DNA of 64,000 nucleotides, taken from assembly GCF_010233585.1 (NCBI RefSeq), contig NZ_CP045997.1, forward strand, positions 2,394,692 through 2,458,691. Reading direction: 5' to 3'. Below, one piece after another: positions 24,563 to 33,668 of this stretch. Under the pieces are notes generated by a model that saw only the letters and a list, made by a program, of their open reading frames with translations, was not told the DNA's origin and searched no databases. Origin of the DNA: Spirosoma endbachense. Lineage in GTDB: Bacteria; Bacteroidota; Bacteroidia; Cytophagales; Spirosomataceae. The number at the start of each line of letters is the position of its first letter. The stretch's first letter is position 1. The translations under genes were made by a program, and so were the position numbers.

Positions 24563-27346
24563 TTATTCCTGAGCAAATACTTTTAGTTGACTCATTGACC
24601 ATGGAATATCATCGCCATCGTCGGCTAAATTTTCGCTCAGTTGCATTTTCAGAAATTTGGCCTTAGCCCCATTCAGCGAAATGATATTATCCCCCGAAAC
24701 ACCTTTCGTTTCGGGCTGGATTTCATGCCAGGTTTGACCATCGGAAGACACCAGAAGGACAAAGGCTCGCGGATAATTTTGAATAAACGGTATCGTCATC
24801 GATGCCATGGGTTGGCCGGGTGTTGGCTTCCATCCCTTTTTAATGGTTTGCGATGCGGTAAATCGTAATTCGGCTAAACTTACCTCTTTGGGAAATTCCA
24901 GCTGATACCACATACCTTTTTCCTGACGCTTACCCGTTGACCAGCCCTCGTAGGTAAAAGCACTCGCAGGCGACACATTACCGCCAATACGGGTAGAGGC
25001 CGTGTGGCTGGCGGTAACCTGTAATGCCTGTGGTTGCAGTTCATAAGGAATCAATTTCGATAGTTGGGCGTACTGATACGACCCTTTTTGATCCGTCGTT
25101 TTATGGCGAACCCGCGCCACCTGTTGCGGTGAAATTAACGACGCATCGTTTGACAATCCGTTTCGTATGTAAGAAAGCACATCAGCGACCCATTCGTCTG
25201 ATTGTTCTTTCATACTCGCCATCAGGCCGCCAGCGTATGTTTTGCCGTCAATAGCACCTTCAAGCCCGTGCAGAACAACGCGTATGGCATAATCTGGGTG
25301 CGACTGCATGTGTTGTGAGCCTGCCAGCGCGGGAGCCAGCAACCGTCCGTTTCCGGCGGGGGTTCCCATGCCGTTGTTGCCGTGACATTGCGAACACAAT
25401 TCGTTATAAATTAAGGAACCGCGCTCCACCTGCGCCTTCTGGTTCGCACTCAGTTCCGGTGCACCAAACGGCCCCATGTTTCGCTGTTTGGGTGGCGTCA
25501 GGATTTGTTCGCCAACCAGTTTAACACCCGCAGCTTTATTGCTGGCCATTGCCGCTTTGATACCTTCTTCCAATCCAGGTAGTTTCAAAAATTTGGCCGT
25601 CAGCATCGCCTGAATCTGAACGTCGGTGTTAGCATCGGCCAATGCCTGTTTAAAATCCGCTTCCAACGTTTTGTCACCCGTTTTATAGAGACTTTCACCC
25701 GTGCGAAGTGCCTGAATGCGCAGGAGTGGGTTAGCGTCTTTCAGCATTTTTTGCACAACGCTCGTTTTCAATGCGCCAAGCCCTTCCAGCGCCCAGAGGG
25801 CGTGGGTCCGGGCTTGTGTATTTTTGCTGGTGAGCGCCATCGTAGTCAACTGCGGTACGACCGACAAATCGTTGCGCTGTACCAGTACCTGCTGGGCCAT
25901 ATCGCGCCACCACCCGTTGGGATGCGTTAAATGCTTCACCAGATCGGCCGATTTTTCAGCATACATAGCCGGATGGGTCTTATCGCGCTCTTTGCCCTCG
26001 TAGGTGATGCGCCAGATTCGGCCCAGCCCAACCACTTTATCCAACTGATATTGCTCGATTTTTGTCCGCAGATAGGTTCCTTTCTGAGTCCATTGCCCCT
26101 CCTGAATGATGCCGTGATACATATCGGTAATGTACAGTGTACCATCGGGGGCGGTGGTCATATCGATAGGCCGAAACAGCGGATCGGTCGAGCGCAGAAA
26201 CTCGGATTTCTGGTCCTGATAAACGTTATGCAGCGTGGTAAGCCCCTCGGTTACGACGGGGTTGATCTGGCGGACAATCCGGGCAACGGGCTCTCCGTAA
26301 AAATATTGACCTTTCAAATCGGCGGGGAGTCGATCACCCCGATATACGTCATTGCCAGCCGCGCCAGTCACCCGGTTCAGCGATCCGTCGGGCTGCCGAA
26401 CTTCGTCCATACCACCCTGCATATCAGCCAGTTTTACCGGCGCTCCCCAGGGTACATCGAAGCCCTTCGCAAATTCGTTCGGGACCTCGAAATTGCCATA
26501 GTGAATCGGGAACTGAAAATAGGAAGGCAGGCCGCTGGCCCCACCCTGAAACCACAATTTCCCGTTATCATCATGAGTAATACCCCATTGAGCGCGGTTA
26601 AAACCCGTTTTTTCACGAATGACCCCATTGGGTGTTTCCCGCACCCGGAAGGCGTTGACGGTACTGTAGAGCCAGTTGTCCATGCCCCAATACAGAAAAG
26701 CCTGCTGGTGCTCGACATTGCCCGACCGCCCATACTTATTGGTAAACAATTCTTTTTTATCGGCTTTGCCATCGCCGTTGGTATCCGTGTATTTATAGAC
26801 ATTGTCGGCATCCGATTCCATGGTGAGAATGCAGTCTTTGCCGTAGGGTAGCACAAAGCGGGGAAAAATCAGGTTGTCGACAAAGGCGGTTCCGGTTTCG
26901 TAGACGCCATCGTTGTTTTTATCCTCCCAGCGTGAAATCCGGCTCGTTGGCTGCAACTCATCTTTAGAATCAGCCGTGAGCATATAGGTACGAAGTTCCA
27001 GCACGTACATGCGACCATTGCCATCGAAGGAGATGGCTGCCGGTTGCTGAATTGCGGGTTCGGTCAGAACGGGTTCGATTTTATAGCCTGGTGGCAAAAG
27101 AAATAACTTGGCTTCCTCAACCGGGGTTAAGGGCTGTACGGGCGCTTTGGGTTCTAAATCAATGCCTTTCCAATCCGGATCGTCGGGGTTTGCGCCTTCG
27201 GGTAATGTTGGCTTAGGTAGCGTATCGGCCGCAAAAAAAGTCTGTTGAAGCCGAATTTGCCGGATTGGATTAGATCCTATAAACGACGAGAAGACAAGTA
27301 TACAAAGGGCAATTGCCAAACTGGTTTTAGAGAAATTTTTCAACAT
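24563..27346 (-). CDS. Exported beta-propeller/HEAT/cytochrome c/discoidin-like fusion protein
   Basis: The 927-residue protein starts with a signal anchor or signal peptide (residues 7-24). Residues of about 75-450 form a sorbosone/glucose-dehydrogenase-like beta-propeller with Ca-binding-like loops DKNNDGVYE and DTNGDGKADKK. Residues of about 455-620 look like HEAT repeats, and a cytochrome c domain follows with the haem motif CSQCH near residue 650 and a probable Met ligand in GGLMASM. The C-terminal 150 residues resemble an F5/8 type C (discoidin) domain. This is the architecture of the PVC-type haem-binding dehydrogenases. It may take electrons from a sugar oxidised outside the cell. It precedes the exported isomerase-like gene in one transcript. 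Confidence 0.87.
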   Translation of the reverse strand: MLKNFSKTSLAIALCILVFSSFIGSNPIRQIRLQQTFFAADTLPKPTLPEGANPDDPDWKGIDLEPKAPVQPLTPVEEAKLFLLPPGYKIEPVLTEPAIQQPAAISFDGNGRMYVLELRTYMLTADSKDELQPTSRISRWEDKNNDGVYETGTAFVDNLIFPRFVLPYGKDCILTMESDADNVYKYTDTNGDGKADKKELFTNKYGRSGNVEHQQAFLYWGMDNWLYSTVNAFRVRETPNGVIREKTGFNRAQWGITHDDNGKLWFQGGASGLPSYFQFPIHYGNFEVPNEFAKGFDVPWGAPVKLADMQGGMDEVRQPDGSLNRVTGAAGNDVYRGDRLPADLKGQYFYGEPVARIVRQINPVVTEGLTTLHNVYQDQKSEFLRSTDPLFRPIDMTTAPDGTLYITDMYHGIIQEGQWTQKGTYLRTKIEQYQLDKVVGLGRIWRITYEGKERDKTHPAMYAEKSADLVKHLTHPNGWWRDMAQQVLVQRNDLSVVPQLTTMALTSKNTQARTHALWALEGLGALKTSVVQKMLKDANPLLRIQALRTGESLYKTGDKTLEADFKQALADANTDVQIQAMLTAKFLKLPGLEEGIKAAMASNKAAGVKLVGEQILTPPKQRNMGPFGAPELSANQKAQVERGSLIYNELCSQCHGNNGMGTPAGNGRLLAPALAGSQHMQSHPDYAIRVVLHGLEGAIDGKTYAGGLMASMKEQSDEWVADVLSYIRNGLSNDASLISPQQVARVRHKTTDQKGSYQYAQLSKLIPYELQPQALQVTASHTASTRIGGNVSPASAFTYEGWSTGKRQEKGMWYQLEFPKEVSLAELRFTASQTIKKGWKPTPGQPMASMTIPFIQNYPRAFVLLVSSDGQTWHEIQPETKGVSGDNIISLNGAKAKFLKMQLSENLADDGDDIPWSMSQLKVFAQE

Positions 27347-27894
27347 AGTATCAAACCTCTTTGGTTTTTAGTACACTAATTATCCATAGCTTCACGCAGT
27401 ACCACCAGTCCAATTCATGGTAATGGTATACTGTGTTTAGATCGTGCATGTAGCCTGACGGTCGTCGGTTAACCCTTGTAGCGGGAAATTTTCCGTAGCT
27501 CCTTCCGCCCGAGCAAGACTAATCAAAGCAATATTTTTTCCACCGAATATACAAATCTAATAGACTATTAAGCAGGAAACACCGATAGTTCGCCGTTTTT
27601 AACCGATAGGCTAAGCCAGTTGAGAAAATTAATCGACCCGTATTTAATGCAATCGGTGTGATGCAACGATTACCGATCTTCGTTCAGTGGCTAACGCACT
27701 CCTTATATGGTAGACGCCGACAATAAAATAGTAAGAAAATCCAGAGTAGATAGGTAAATGGAGAAGTCACTAAACCTTATTACCGGGATGGCTGATTGTC
27801 TCTTTCTGAGAGGTTTAGCCAGCGAATAAATTCCTCATGTAAAAGGCACTGTCCGGTCAGCATCTGTCAATCAATTAGCCCGCATACCCAACGA
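27347..27894. other. Intergenic region between the divergent cytochrome-fusion and NIF3-like genes
   Basis: About 550 bases with one partial copy of the LacI-type site at 27648 and a repeated ACCGATAG (near 27582 and 27602). An open frame at 27796-27894 has only a TTG start and no recognisable sequence, so it is not called. No RNA gene or strong hairpin was seen. Confidence 0.5.
27648..27660. promoter_or_regulatory. Weak match to the LacI-type site, upstream of the cytochrome-fusion gene
   Basis: TGCAATCGGTGTG is the reverse orientation of the motif with a complete left half (GCAATCGGT) and a degraded right half. It lies about 300 bases from the cytochrome-fusion start, which is far for a repressor site. 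Confidence 0.3.
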
Positions 27895-28782
27895 ATGACA
27901 CCCTACTACCCTTCCCGTCGCACTTTTTTGATGACAACTCTTGGTCTGGCCGCAGCCAGAACACTTCAGGCAACGCCTTACCAATCGCTGACAGCAGGAC
28001 AGGTTATAGACCGGATTAAAACCAATGTAGGCATTCCCTGGCGTGAGCAGACCGTCGATCGGTTGATTGCGGGTACGCCTGAGCTGCCCGTTAAAGGGAT
28101 CACCAGTACGATGATGGCTACCCTTGATGTGCTGCAACGGTCTGCTGCCAGGGGGCTCAATATGGTCATCACGCACGAGCCAACCTACTACTCGCACCAG
28201 GATCGGACGGAGCCCATCGAGCAGGATTCGCTCTATCAGCTAAAGCGTGATTTTATTCAGCAGCACGGTATGGCTGTCTTCCACTTCCACGATCACTGGC
28301 ACGGTCGTCGGCCAGACGGTATCGCCACAGGCATGATCCGGGAACTGGGTTGGGAAAAGAATGCCGACCCGCAAAACCCTCGCCTGTTCACCTTTCCGGA
28401 AACATCCCTGGCACGCTTCGCGCAGGGTATGGCGACTAAATTGAACATAAAAACCATGCGGGTTATCGGCAATCCTCAAATGCCCGTCAAACGGGCGCTG
28501 GCCAGTTGGGGCAATGTCAGCCTGATGCCCGGTATCCCTTACCTCGCACAAGCCGATGTACTGATCGTTGGGGAAACTCACGAATGGGAACTGGTGGAAT
28601 ATGTACAGGACGCTATTGCCTCGGGTCAAAAAAAGGCGTTGATCATCATGGGACATTTAGTGTCTGAGCAGGCTGGCATGAAATACTGTACTGAGTGGCT
28701 GAAGACGTTCATACCGGAAGTTCCTATTGAATTTATGCCCGCAGCTGAACCCTACTGGCGTCCTGATCAGCCGGCAAAATAA
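27895..28782 (+). CDS. NIF3-like dinuclear metal protein with Tat-type signal
   Basis: The 295-residue product begins [15 protein letters not shown], a Tat-like signal, and then matches NIF3-family proteins. [12 protein letters not shown] and FHFHDHWHG carry the metal-binding His residues of the first half. [14 protein letters not shown] and [13 protein letters not shown] carry the second set, so the dinuclear site appears intact. NIF3 proteins are widespread and usually cytoplasmic. They were linked to GTP cyclohydrolase-like activity, but their role is poorly defined. An exported version is uncommon. I chose the ATG at 27895 over the TTG at 27796 because it puts the Tat motif at residue 7. 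It stands alone, with no obvious partner gene. Confidence 0.8.
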   Translation: MTPYYPSRRTFLMTTLGLAAARTLQATPYQSLTAGQVIDRIKTNVGIPWREQTVDRLIAGTPELPVKGITSTMMATLDVLQRSAARGLNMVITHEPTYYSHQDRTEPIEQDSLYQLKRDFIQQHGMAVFHFHDHWHGRRPDGIATGMIRELGWEKNADPQNPRLFTFPETSLARFAQGMATKLNIKTMRVIGNPQMPVKRALASWGNVSLMPGIPYLAQADVLIVGETHEWELVEYVQDAIASGQKKALIIMGHLVSEQAGMKYCTEWLKTFIPEVPIEFMPAAEPYWRPDQPAK

Positions 28783-28813
28783 ATCATAGCTGATGCCATC
28801 TTTAGGCTGCGTT

Positions 28814-29029
28814 TTATGTCAGTTGGCTACTCGCTCCTGCCGGTGGCTGGCATTCGCTTAGCCATTGTGCTACCCTTTCTAAAGAAACTGCCTGAGTCAA
28901 TGAGTACCATTCCAGTGCTTCAATGGCTTTCCAACATCGTTTCTGGTAACTCTGTTGAAGTTTTTCCCTCCTGGTAAATCTACTGTTGGGTTTCTTATTT
29001 CTGTTCGTATATTTGAAACCAGTAGCCAT
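28814..29029 (-). CDS. Possible small protein, unrecognised
   Basis: A 71-codon frame with an ATG start occupies most of the 390-base gap between the NIF3-like and helicase genes (28783-29174). The product is basic at the start (TGFKYTNRNKKPN) and mostly helical after that, ending in a Gly/Ala-poor tail. It matches no family I recognise, has no signal peptide, and has no visible promoter. It could be a chance frame or a remnant. The rest of the gap shows nothing I can name. Confidence 0.2.
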   Translation of the reverse strand: MATGFKYTNRNKKPNSRFTRREKLQQSYQKRCWKAIEALEWYSLTQAVSLERVAQWLSECQPPAGASSQLT

Positions 29030-29174
29030 ACTGAAACGAGCCTAACTTGCTCGCATTGACTCGCTTTCAGTCGCTCTCCTGAGTTGCCCACCGGAATTCA
29101 GTATTCGATTAGTTACGTGCCTTTTCTGGCTGATTGTCCGTAGTTAAGCTGTATATCATTGCTGTTGCTGTATC

Positions 29175-32147
29175 ATGAAAGTTTCGCCGTCCGAACCCTT
29201 CCAGATTGTTTACTCGCTCCTCGAGCACGAATTCCTGGGCTATCTCATTGAAGCATTTGTAGTGCAATTAAACGGGCGGAATGAGCTAACATTACTGAAT
29301 CAAACGCTTTCTACGCAAAATGTCGGCGAATTTTCTCAGGAATTAGATCAACGTGATTTTGAGCTTGTCCGGCTTATTGAAAGCATTCAGCAAGACACGA
29401 TTGTCAAGAAATTCAATACCCGCAAGCTACCCGCAGTTGATTTCTTCCTGAAAATATACGATCCGCACAAAGGCGATAAGCTCGTTCAGGAAGCTATTTG
29501 TGGCTATCTGGAAAATATCAAGGCCCAGATTATGGCACTCCTGCCCGGAAAACCATTTTACATCATGGGCACTGATGGGAATCCGGCCTGGGCTACGATC
29601 GAGTGGATGCCGGAACCAGCCAGAGTCCATTTCCACTTCGTCCGCAATACGGACTCGACTCACTATTTCCCCATTATCCGCTATCCGATTGGTGAACATG
29701 GTGAGACCGAACGCGTAGAATTTCAATTTAAGGGTGCCCTGATGATCTGCGACGAACCGGCCTATATGATGGTCGATAATCGGGTGTATCATTTCAGCAA
29801 AAATGTGGACGGCAAAAAGCTACGTCCATTCTTTACCAAGAACCATATTATTATTCCCAAAAATATAGAACAGCAGTACTACGAACGCTTTGTTACCCAG
29901 CTCATAGCCGCCTATGACGTATACGCAAAGGGGTTCGAAATACGGGCAGAAGTCATTGAGCCGGTACCCGTACTGACTGTTTCAGAAATGATTACGTCGA
30001 GTCGTACCGTATCTGCGGGACTGCTCAACGATGGAACAGATGCCGAGGATGAATCAGGCCAGCGAATCGCTTTCGACCTCTCGTTTCAGTACGGTGATTT
30101 TACGTTTCGGTTCGATAGCTTTGGGCCCTCGGCCAATGTTAGCTTAGAAAAGAAAGGCGAAGAATACGTTTTCCATAAGATTCGGCGGGACCAGCGTCTG
30201 GAACGCCAAAAACTGACTTTCCTGCGCGAAACAGGCCTCGATTTACGCCATGGTCGTCTGGCCATTCCGAAGTCCGAAGCGTTTGCGTGGCTATCGGCTA
30301 ATAATCAACCATTGCACGAAGCTGGCTTTTTGCTTCGGCAACATGCCCAGGATTCGAAGCGGTATTTTCTGGGCTATTCGAGCATTAGCGTGTCGATCGA
30401 AGAAGGTCGTGACTGGTTCGATATTTATGCCAATGTTCGTTTTGGCGAATTTGAGATTCCATTCCTGAAGCTTCGGACGCTTATTCTCAATAAAAAACAC
30501 GAGTTTACACTACCCAATGGCGAAATAGCGGTCATTCCGGAAGTATGGTTTATAAAATATTCGGAGCTGTTCGGCTTTATGGAACAACCCGACAGCGTAG
30601 ACCCGCGTGACCTGGATCGGCTGGTTCTGCAAAAGCATCACCTCGCCCTGGTTCAGGAACTGGAGCGCGATAACCTCGCGACCACGATCATGAGCCGAAA
30701 ACTCGAACGGCTGCGCGACTTCGAGGAAATCGAATCATTTGCTCTCCCCAAAGGATTTCATGGGACACTGAGACCTTACCAGCAGGCCGGTTACGATTGG
30801 ATGAACTTCCTGCGTCAGTATCGGTTTGGCGGCTGTCTTGCCGATGATATGGGGCTGGGAAAAACCGTTATGACCCTGGCCATGCTTCAGGGCCAGAAGG
30901 AAGCCGGAGTTACCAACCCTACCCTTTTGGTGATGCCTACCTCCCTGCTCTATAACTGGGAGCTGGAAGCGCAAAAATTTACACCCGATTTGCGGGTTAT
31001 GGTCTATACCGGCACCTACCGGGAGAAGAACACCGCTCAGTTCGATGGCTACGACCTGATTCTGACCTCCTATGGTATTGTTCGGATTGATATTGACTTA
31101 CTTAGTGATTACCGCTTCAACTATGTGATTCTGGATGAATCGCAGGCGATCAAAAACCCATCGTCGCATATCACCAAAGCAGTCATGCAGCTCAATACGG
31201 CCCATCGGCTGATTCTGACCGGTACTCCGCTCGAAAACAGTACGATGGATATCTGGACCCAGATGTCGTTTATCAATCCTGGGTTGCTGGGTAGTCAATC
31301 GTTTTTCCGCAATGAGTTTCAGATACCCATTGAGAAGCGCCACGATGAAGCCAAAACCAGTCGGCTTTATAGTTTAATTAAACCGTTTATGCTCCGGCGC
31401 AACAAATCGCAGGTAGCCACCGATTTGCCCGAAAAAGTAGAGAGCGTCCTCTATTCGGAAATGACGCCCGACCAGGAGAAGCAGTATGAAGAAGCGAAGT
31501 CATACTACCGAAATCTGATTCTGGAGCGTATCGAGGAAGACGGTATGGCCAAGTCGCAAATGGTCGTATTACAGGGTCTGACCAAACTCCGCCAGATTGC
31601 AAACCACCCCCGGATGGTCGATGATGAGTATGAAGGCGATTCGGGTAAGCTTTCGGATGTGCTCATACGGCTGGAGAGCGCCATGATCGAGCACCACAAA
31701 GTATTGGTGTTCAGTCAGTTTATTAAACACCTGAATGTGGTTCGACAATATCTGAAAGAGAAAAATATACAGTACGCTTATCTGGATGGCTCTACGCAGG
31801 ATCGCCAGAGCCAGGTCGCGTTATTTCAGACCGACGATTCGGTAAAGCTTTTCCTGATTTCACTGAAAGCGGGCGGTTTAGGGCATAACCTGACAGCGGC
31901 CGATTACGTCTTTATTCTGGACCCCTGGTGGAATCCTGCCATCGAGGCTCAGGCGGTTGACCGTGCGCACCGCATTGGTCAGCAGAAGACCGTATTTACG
32001 TATAAGTTTATTGCCAAGAACACCGTAGAAGAGAAAATCTTATCGTTGCAACGGGCCAAGCAGCAATTAGCAGGTAGCCTGATTGCTACTGAAGAGAATT
32101 TCATGAAATCGCTGACCAAAGAAGATATTATGGTGCTGCTGGAATAG
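29175..32147 (+). CDS. SNF2-family DNA-dependent ATPase/helicase
   Basis: The 990-residue protein carries a C-terminal SNF2 motor. Walker A is DDMGLGKT near residue 557, the DEAH-box equivalent is LDESQAIKN near 653, and motif III is LTGTPLENS. The helicase-C half holds VFSQFIKHL and DPWWNPAIEAQAVDRAHRIGQ near residue 915. The N-terminal 520 residues are divergent and probably bind DNA or protein partners; no SWIM zinc finger Cys/His cluster is visible. Bacterial SNF2 proteins remodel protein-DNA complexes or RNA polymerase, but the role of this class in Bacteroidota is unclear. It stands alone and does not sit in an obvious defence island. The ATG at 29175 gives the full-length frame. Confidence 0.92.
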   Translation: MKVSPSEPFQIVYSLLEHEFLGYLIEAFVVQLNGRNELTLLNQTLSTQNVGEFSQELDQRDFELVRLIESIQQDTIVKKFNTRKLPAVDFFLKIYDPHKGDKLVQEAICGYLENIKAQIMALLPGKPFYIMGTDGNPAWATIEWMPEPARVHFHFVRNTDSTHYFPIIRYPIGEHGETERVEFQFKGALMICDEPAYMMVDNRVYHFSKNVDGKKLRPFFTKNHIIIPKNIEQQYYERFVTQLIAAYDVYAKGFEIRAEVIEPVPVLTVSEMITSSRTVSAGLLNDGTDAEDESGQRIAFDLSFQYGDFTFRFDSFGPSANVSLEKKGEEYVFHKIRRDQRLERQKLTFLRETGLDLRHGRLAIPKSEAFAWLSANNQPLHEAGFLLRQHAQDSKRYFLGYSSISVSIEEGRDWFDIYANVRFGEFEIPFLKLRTLILNKKHEFTLPNGEIAVIPEVWFIKYSELFGFMEQPDSVDPRDLDRLVLQKHHLALVQELERDNLATTIMSRKLERLRDFEEIESFALPKGFHGTLRPYQQAGYDWMNFLRQYRFGGCLADDMGLGKTVMTLAMLQGQKEAGVTNPTLLVMPTSLLYNWELEAQKFTPDLRVMVYTGTYREKNTAQFDGYDLILTSYGIVRIDIDLLSDYRFNYVILDESQAIKNPSSHITKAVMQLNTAHRLILTGTPLENSTMDIWTQMSFINPGLLGSQSFFRNEFQIPIEKRHDEAKTSRLYSLIKPFMLRRNKSQVATDLPEKVESVLYSEMTPDQEKQYEEAKSYYRNLILERIEEDGMAKSQMVVLQGLTKLRQIANHPRMVDDEYEGDSGKLSDVLIRLESAMIEHHKVLVFSQFIKHLNVVRQYLKEKNIQYAYLDGSTQDRQSQVALFQTDDSVKLFLISLKAGGLGHNLTAADYVFILDPWWNPAIEAQAVDRAHRIGQQKTVFTYKFIAKNTVEEKILSLQRAKQQLAGSLIATEENFMKSLTKEDIMVLLE

Positions 32148-32240
32148 CAACGAAAGTCCATCTGCGAGTTTTTTGGGAAGATATTGTCTGGAATTAGTTA
32201 CTATACCGACAATCGATCATTCACCTTCACAAACTCAACG

Positions 32241-32417
32241 ATGAACGTTAAAAGCATTTTCGGCATGATACTAACCTTAATTGGCCTGGGTGGTCTGATA
32301 TACGGTGGTATCGATTTTACCAAAGGCGGTGTTGCTCAGGCATCCTTTGTTTATCTCATTCTGGGAGGTATCTTTTTCTTTGCCGGCATCAGCCTGATTC
32401 GCGGCACAAAAGCATAA
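32241..32417 (+). CDS. Small membrane protein with two helices
   Basis: The 58-residue product starts at the ATG at 32241; the longer frame runs into sequence without membrane character. Two hydrophobic helices (residues 5-25 and 33-52) are joined by a short charged loop, FTKGG. The C-terminus is basic (RGTKA). I recognise no family, but such short two-helix proteins are common in Bacteroidota. It follows the helicase gene by about 90 bases and ends exactly at a strong hairpin terminator. Confidence 0.65.
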   Translation: MNVKSIFGMILTLIGLGGLIYGGIDFTKGGVAQASFVYLILGGIFFFAGISLIRGTKA

Positions 32418-32460
32418 AACGGGGTGATGGCAGGAAAAGGTTTCCTGCCATCACCCCGTT
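32418..32460. terminator. Bidirectional terminator, 20-bp stem
   Basis: Arms 32418-32437 and 32441-32460 are exact reverse complements over 20 bases with a 3-base loop. The hairpin starts immediately after one stop codon and ends two bases before the other in a convergent pair. Confidence 0.85.
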
Positions 32461-32462
32461 CT

Positions 32463-32975
32463 TCACCTAAGGTATACGCCTGTTCTGCTGGCATCACTCA
32501 ATATCACGTCTACATGTTCCGTTAGGGTCGTACTGAGCTCATACCCTTTATAATCCGCAGCAACCGGATAGCGTGGGTAGTTCCGATCGATCAGCACGGC
32601 TACCTGAAGTTTTCGTACCGGCACGCCCAGAAAGGGTTGCAGACTAAAGGCCAGCGTACGGCCGGTATACAGAACGTCGTCGACAACAACGATAACTTTA
32701 TCGGTATAGTCACTGGCTGGATGGTCGAGTTGTACAGTCGGTTGGGCAAGTTTCGTCTTATCCAGATCGATCTGAATCAATTCGACCGTAAAGGGCGCAA
32801 TGACCTGCAATTCATGGGCCAAAGCTTGTGCCAACACATAACCTTCGCCAGCAATACCGGCCATTAAGAGCGCCGTTTCCTCAAAATTGTTTTCATAAAT
32901 CTGAAAGGCAATCCGACGAATTTTCTGGCGGATTTGCTCGGCATTCAGAATAAGCGTCGGCTGAGCGGTTTTCAT
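32463..32975 (-). CDS. PyrR-like phosphoribosyltransferase
   Basis: The 170-residue protein, from the ATG at 32975, is a type I phosphoribosyltransferase. The PRPP-binding loop reads VIVVVDDVLYTGRTL (about residues 94-108), preceded by MAGIAGEGYVLAQAL and followed by LQVAVLIDRNYPRYPV. The arrangement resembles PyrR, the bifunctional pyrimidine regulator/uracil phosphoribosyltransferase. The usual RNA-binding basic patch is not obvious, so regulatory function is uncertain. A longer frame would add 18 hydrophobic residues that do not fit a cytoplasmic enzyme, so I rejected it. The gene is convergent with the small membrane protein gene. Confidence 0.8.
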   Translation of the reverse strand: MKTAQPTLILNAEQIRQKIRRIAFQIYENNFEETALLMAGIAGEGYVLAQALAHELQVIAPFTVELIQIDLDKTKLAQPTVQLDHPASDYTDKVIVVVDDVLYTGRTLAFSLQPFLGVPVRKLQVAVLIDRNYPRYPVAADYKGYELSTTLTEHVDVILSDASRTGVYLR

Positions 32976-33130
32976 AAGGACTGCAAATGCAATTAACGGC
33001 GCAAAGATGAGAAAATACCCGTAAGACAACGAAGTAAGTTCAATCAGAAATCAAATTTATCGGAATCAACTCAACTTATTTGGCATAATTTTCGCCAAGG
33101 AAGTTCATAAGCTTCTCCTTTTTACCTGCT

Positions 33131-33535
33131 ATGAACTTCCTTACAACCATTGCTTTACTGCTCATTCTAAATACGCTGCCTGAAAAAACAGCAACTGACG
33201 CCGAGGTTATTCAAACGGTGCAGACCTCGTTGCGGAAAGGAAACGCCGGACAATTATCCACTCGCTTCGACCGAACCATCGAACTGGTAATCGACGCCGA
33301 AAAAGTCGAGTTCCCGTCCGTGCAGGCTACCCATGCCGCCTTGATTCTTCGGTCATTTTTTCGAAAATACCCTCCTCACGGTTTCCAGTTTGTGTACCGG
33401 GGCGCGTCGGACCGACTACGTTATAGTACAGGCACGTATTCGACAGAAGGCCGTACGTTTGCCGTTTATGTGCTCATGCATCAGAATGCCGACCACCAAT
33501 ATGTCATCAATGCGCTGCACTTTAGAAAGGAATGA
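33131..33535 (+). CDS. DUF4783-family exported protein
   Basis: The 134-residue product has a short signal peptide (MNFLTTIALLLILNTLP) and then a small NTF2-like alpha/beta domain. QTSLRKGNAGQLSTRFDRTI, LILRSFFRKYPPHGFQFVYRG and TYSTEGRTFAVYVLMHQN are the family-typical segments of DUF4783. These short proteins are common in Bacteroidota and their function is unknown. The small, curved sheet of this fold usually holds a hydrophobic ligand or mediates dimerisation. It is transcribed away from the phosphoribosyltransferase gene and stands alone, followed by a short hairpin and the next gene's promoter. Confidence 0.75.
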   Translation: MNFLTTIALLLILNTLPEKTATDAEVIQTVQTSLRKGNAGQLSTRFDRTIELVIDAEKVEFPSVQATHAALILRSFFRKYPPHGFQFVYRGASDRLRYSTGTYSTEGRTFAVYVLMHQNADHQYVINALHFRKE

Positions 33536-33569
33536 TGATTTCAGGCATGCCGAATCACCTAGGCTGTAT

Positions 33570-33585
33570 TGCAGGAAATCCTGCA
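33570..33585. terminator. Short hairpin after the DUF4783 gene
   Basis: TGCAGGA-AA-TCCTGCA is a perfect 7-bp inverted repeat, with further A/T pairs outside it. It lies 35 bases past the stop codon. Without a T-run it is a weak terminator candidate. Confidence 0.4.
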
Positions 33586-33626
33586 TTATACATCCAAAAG
33601 GATATATCATACATGCTAAATCACTG

Positions 33627-33634
33627 TATCTTTG
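33627..33634 (+). promoter_or_regulatory. Promoter -7 element before the YcxB-like gene
   Basis: TATCTTTG matches TAnnTTTG and lies 35 bases upstream of the ATG at 33669. No well-placed TTG element was found 19-21 bases upstream of it. Confidence 0.4.
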
Positions 33635-33668
33635 TGCTTCATTTTGACGCTTGGCCGTTGCCAGTACT

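Noticed and set aside
27796..27894. Extension of the NIF3-like protein from a TTG
   Set aside because: It has no conserved sequence and would move the Tat motif away from the N-terminus.
29175..32147. SNF2 helicase as part of a defence system
   Set aside because: No methylase, nuclease or other defence-type partner lies adjacent; the small neighbouring genes are a membrane protein and a phosphoribosyltransferase.
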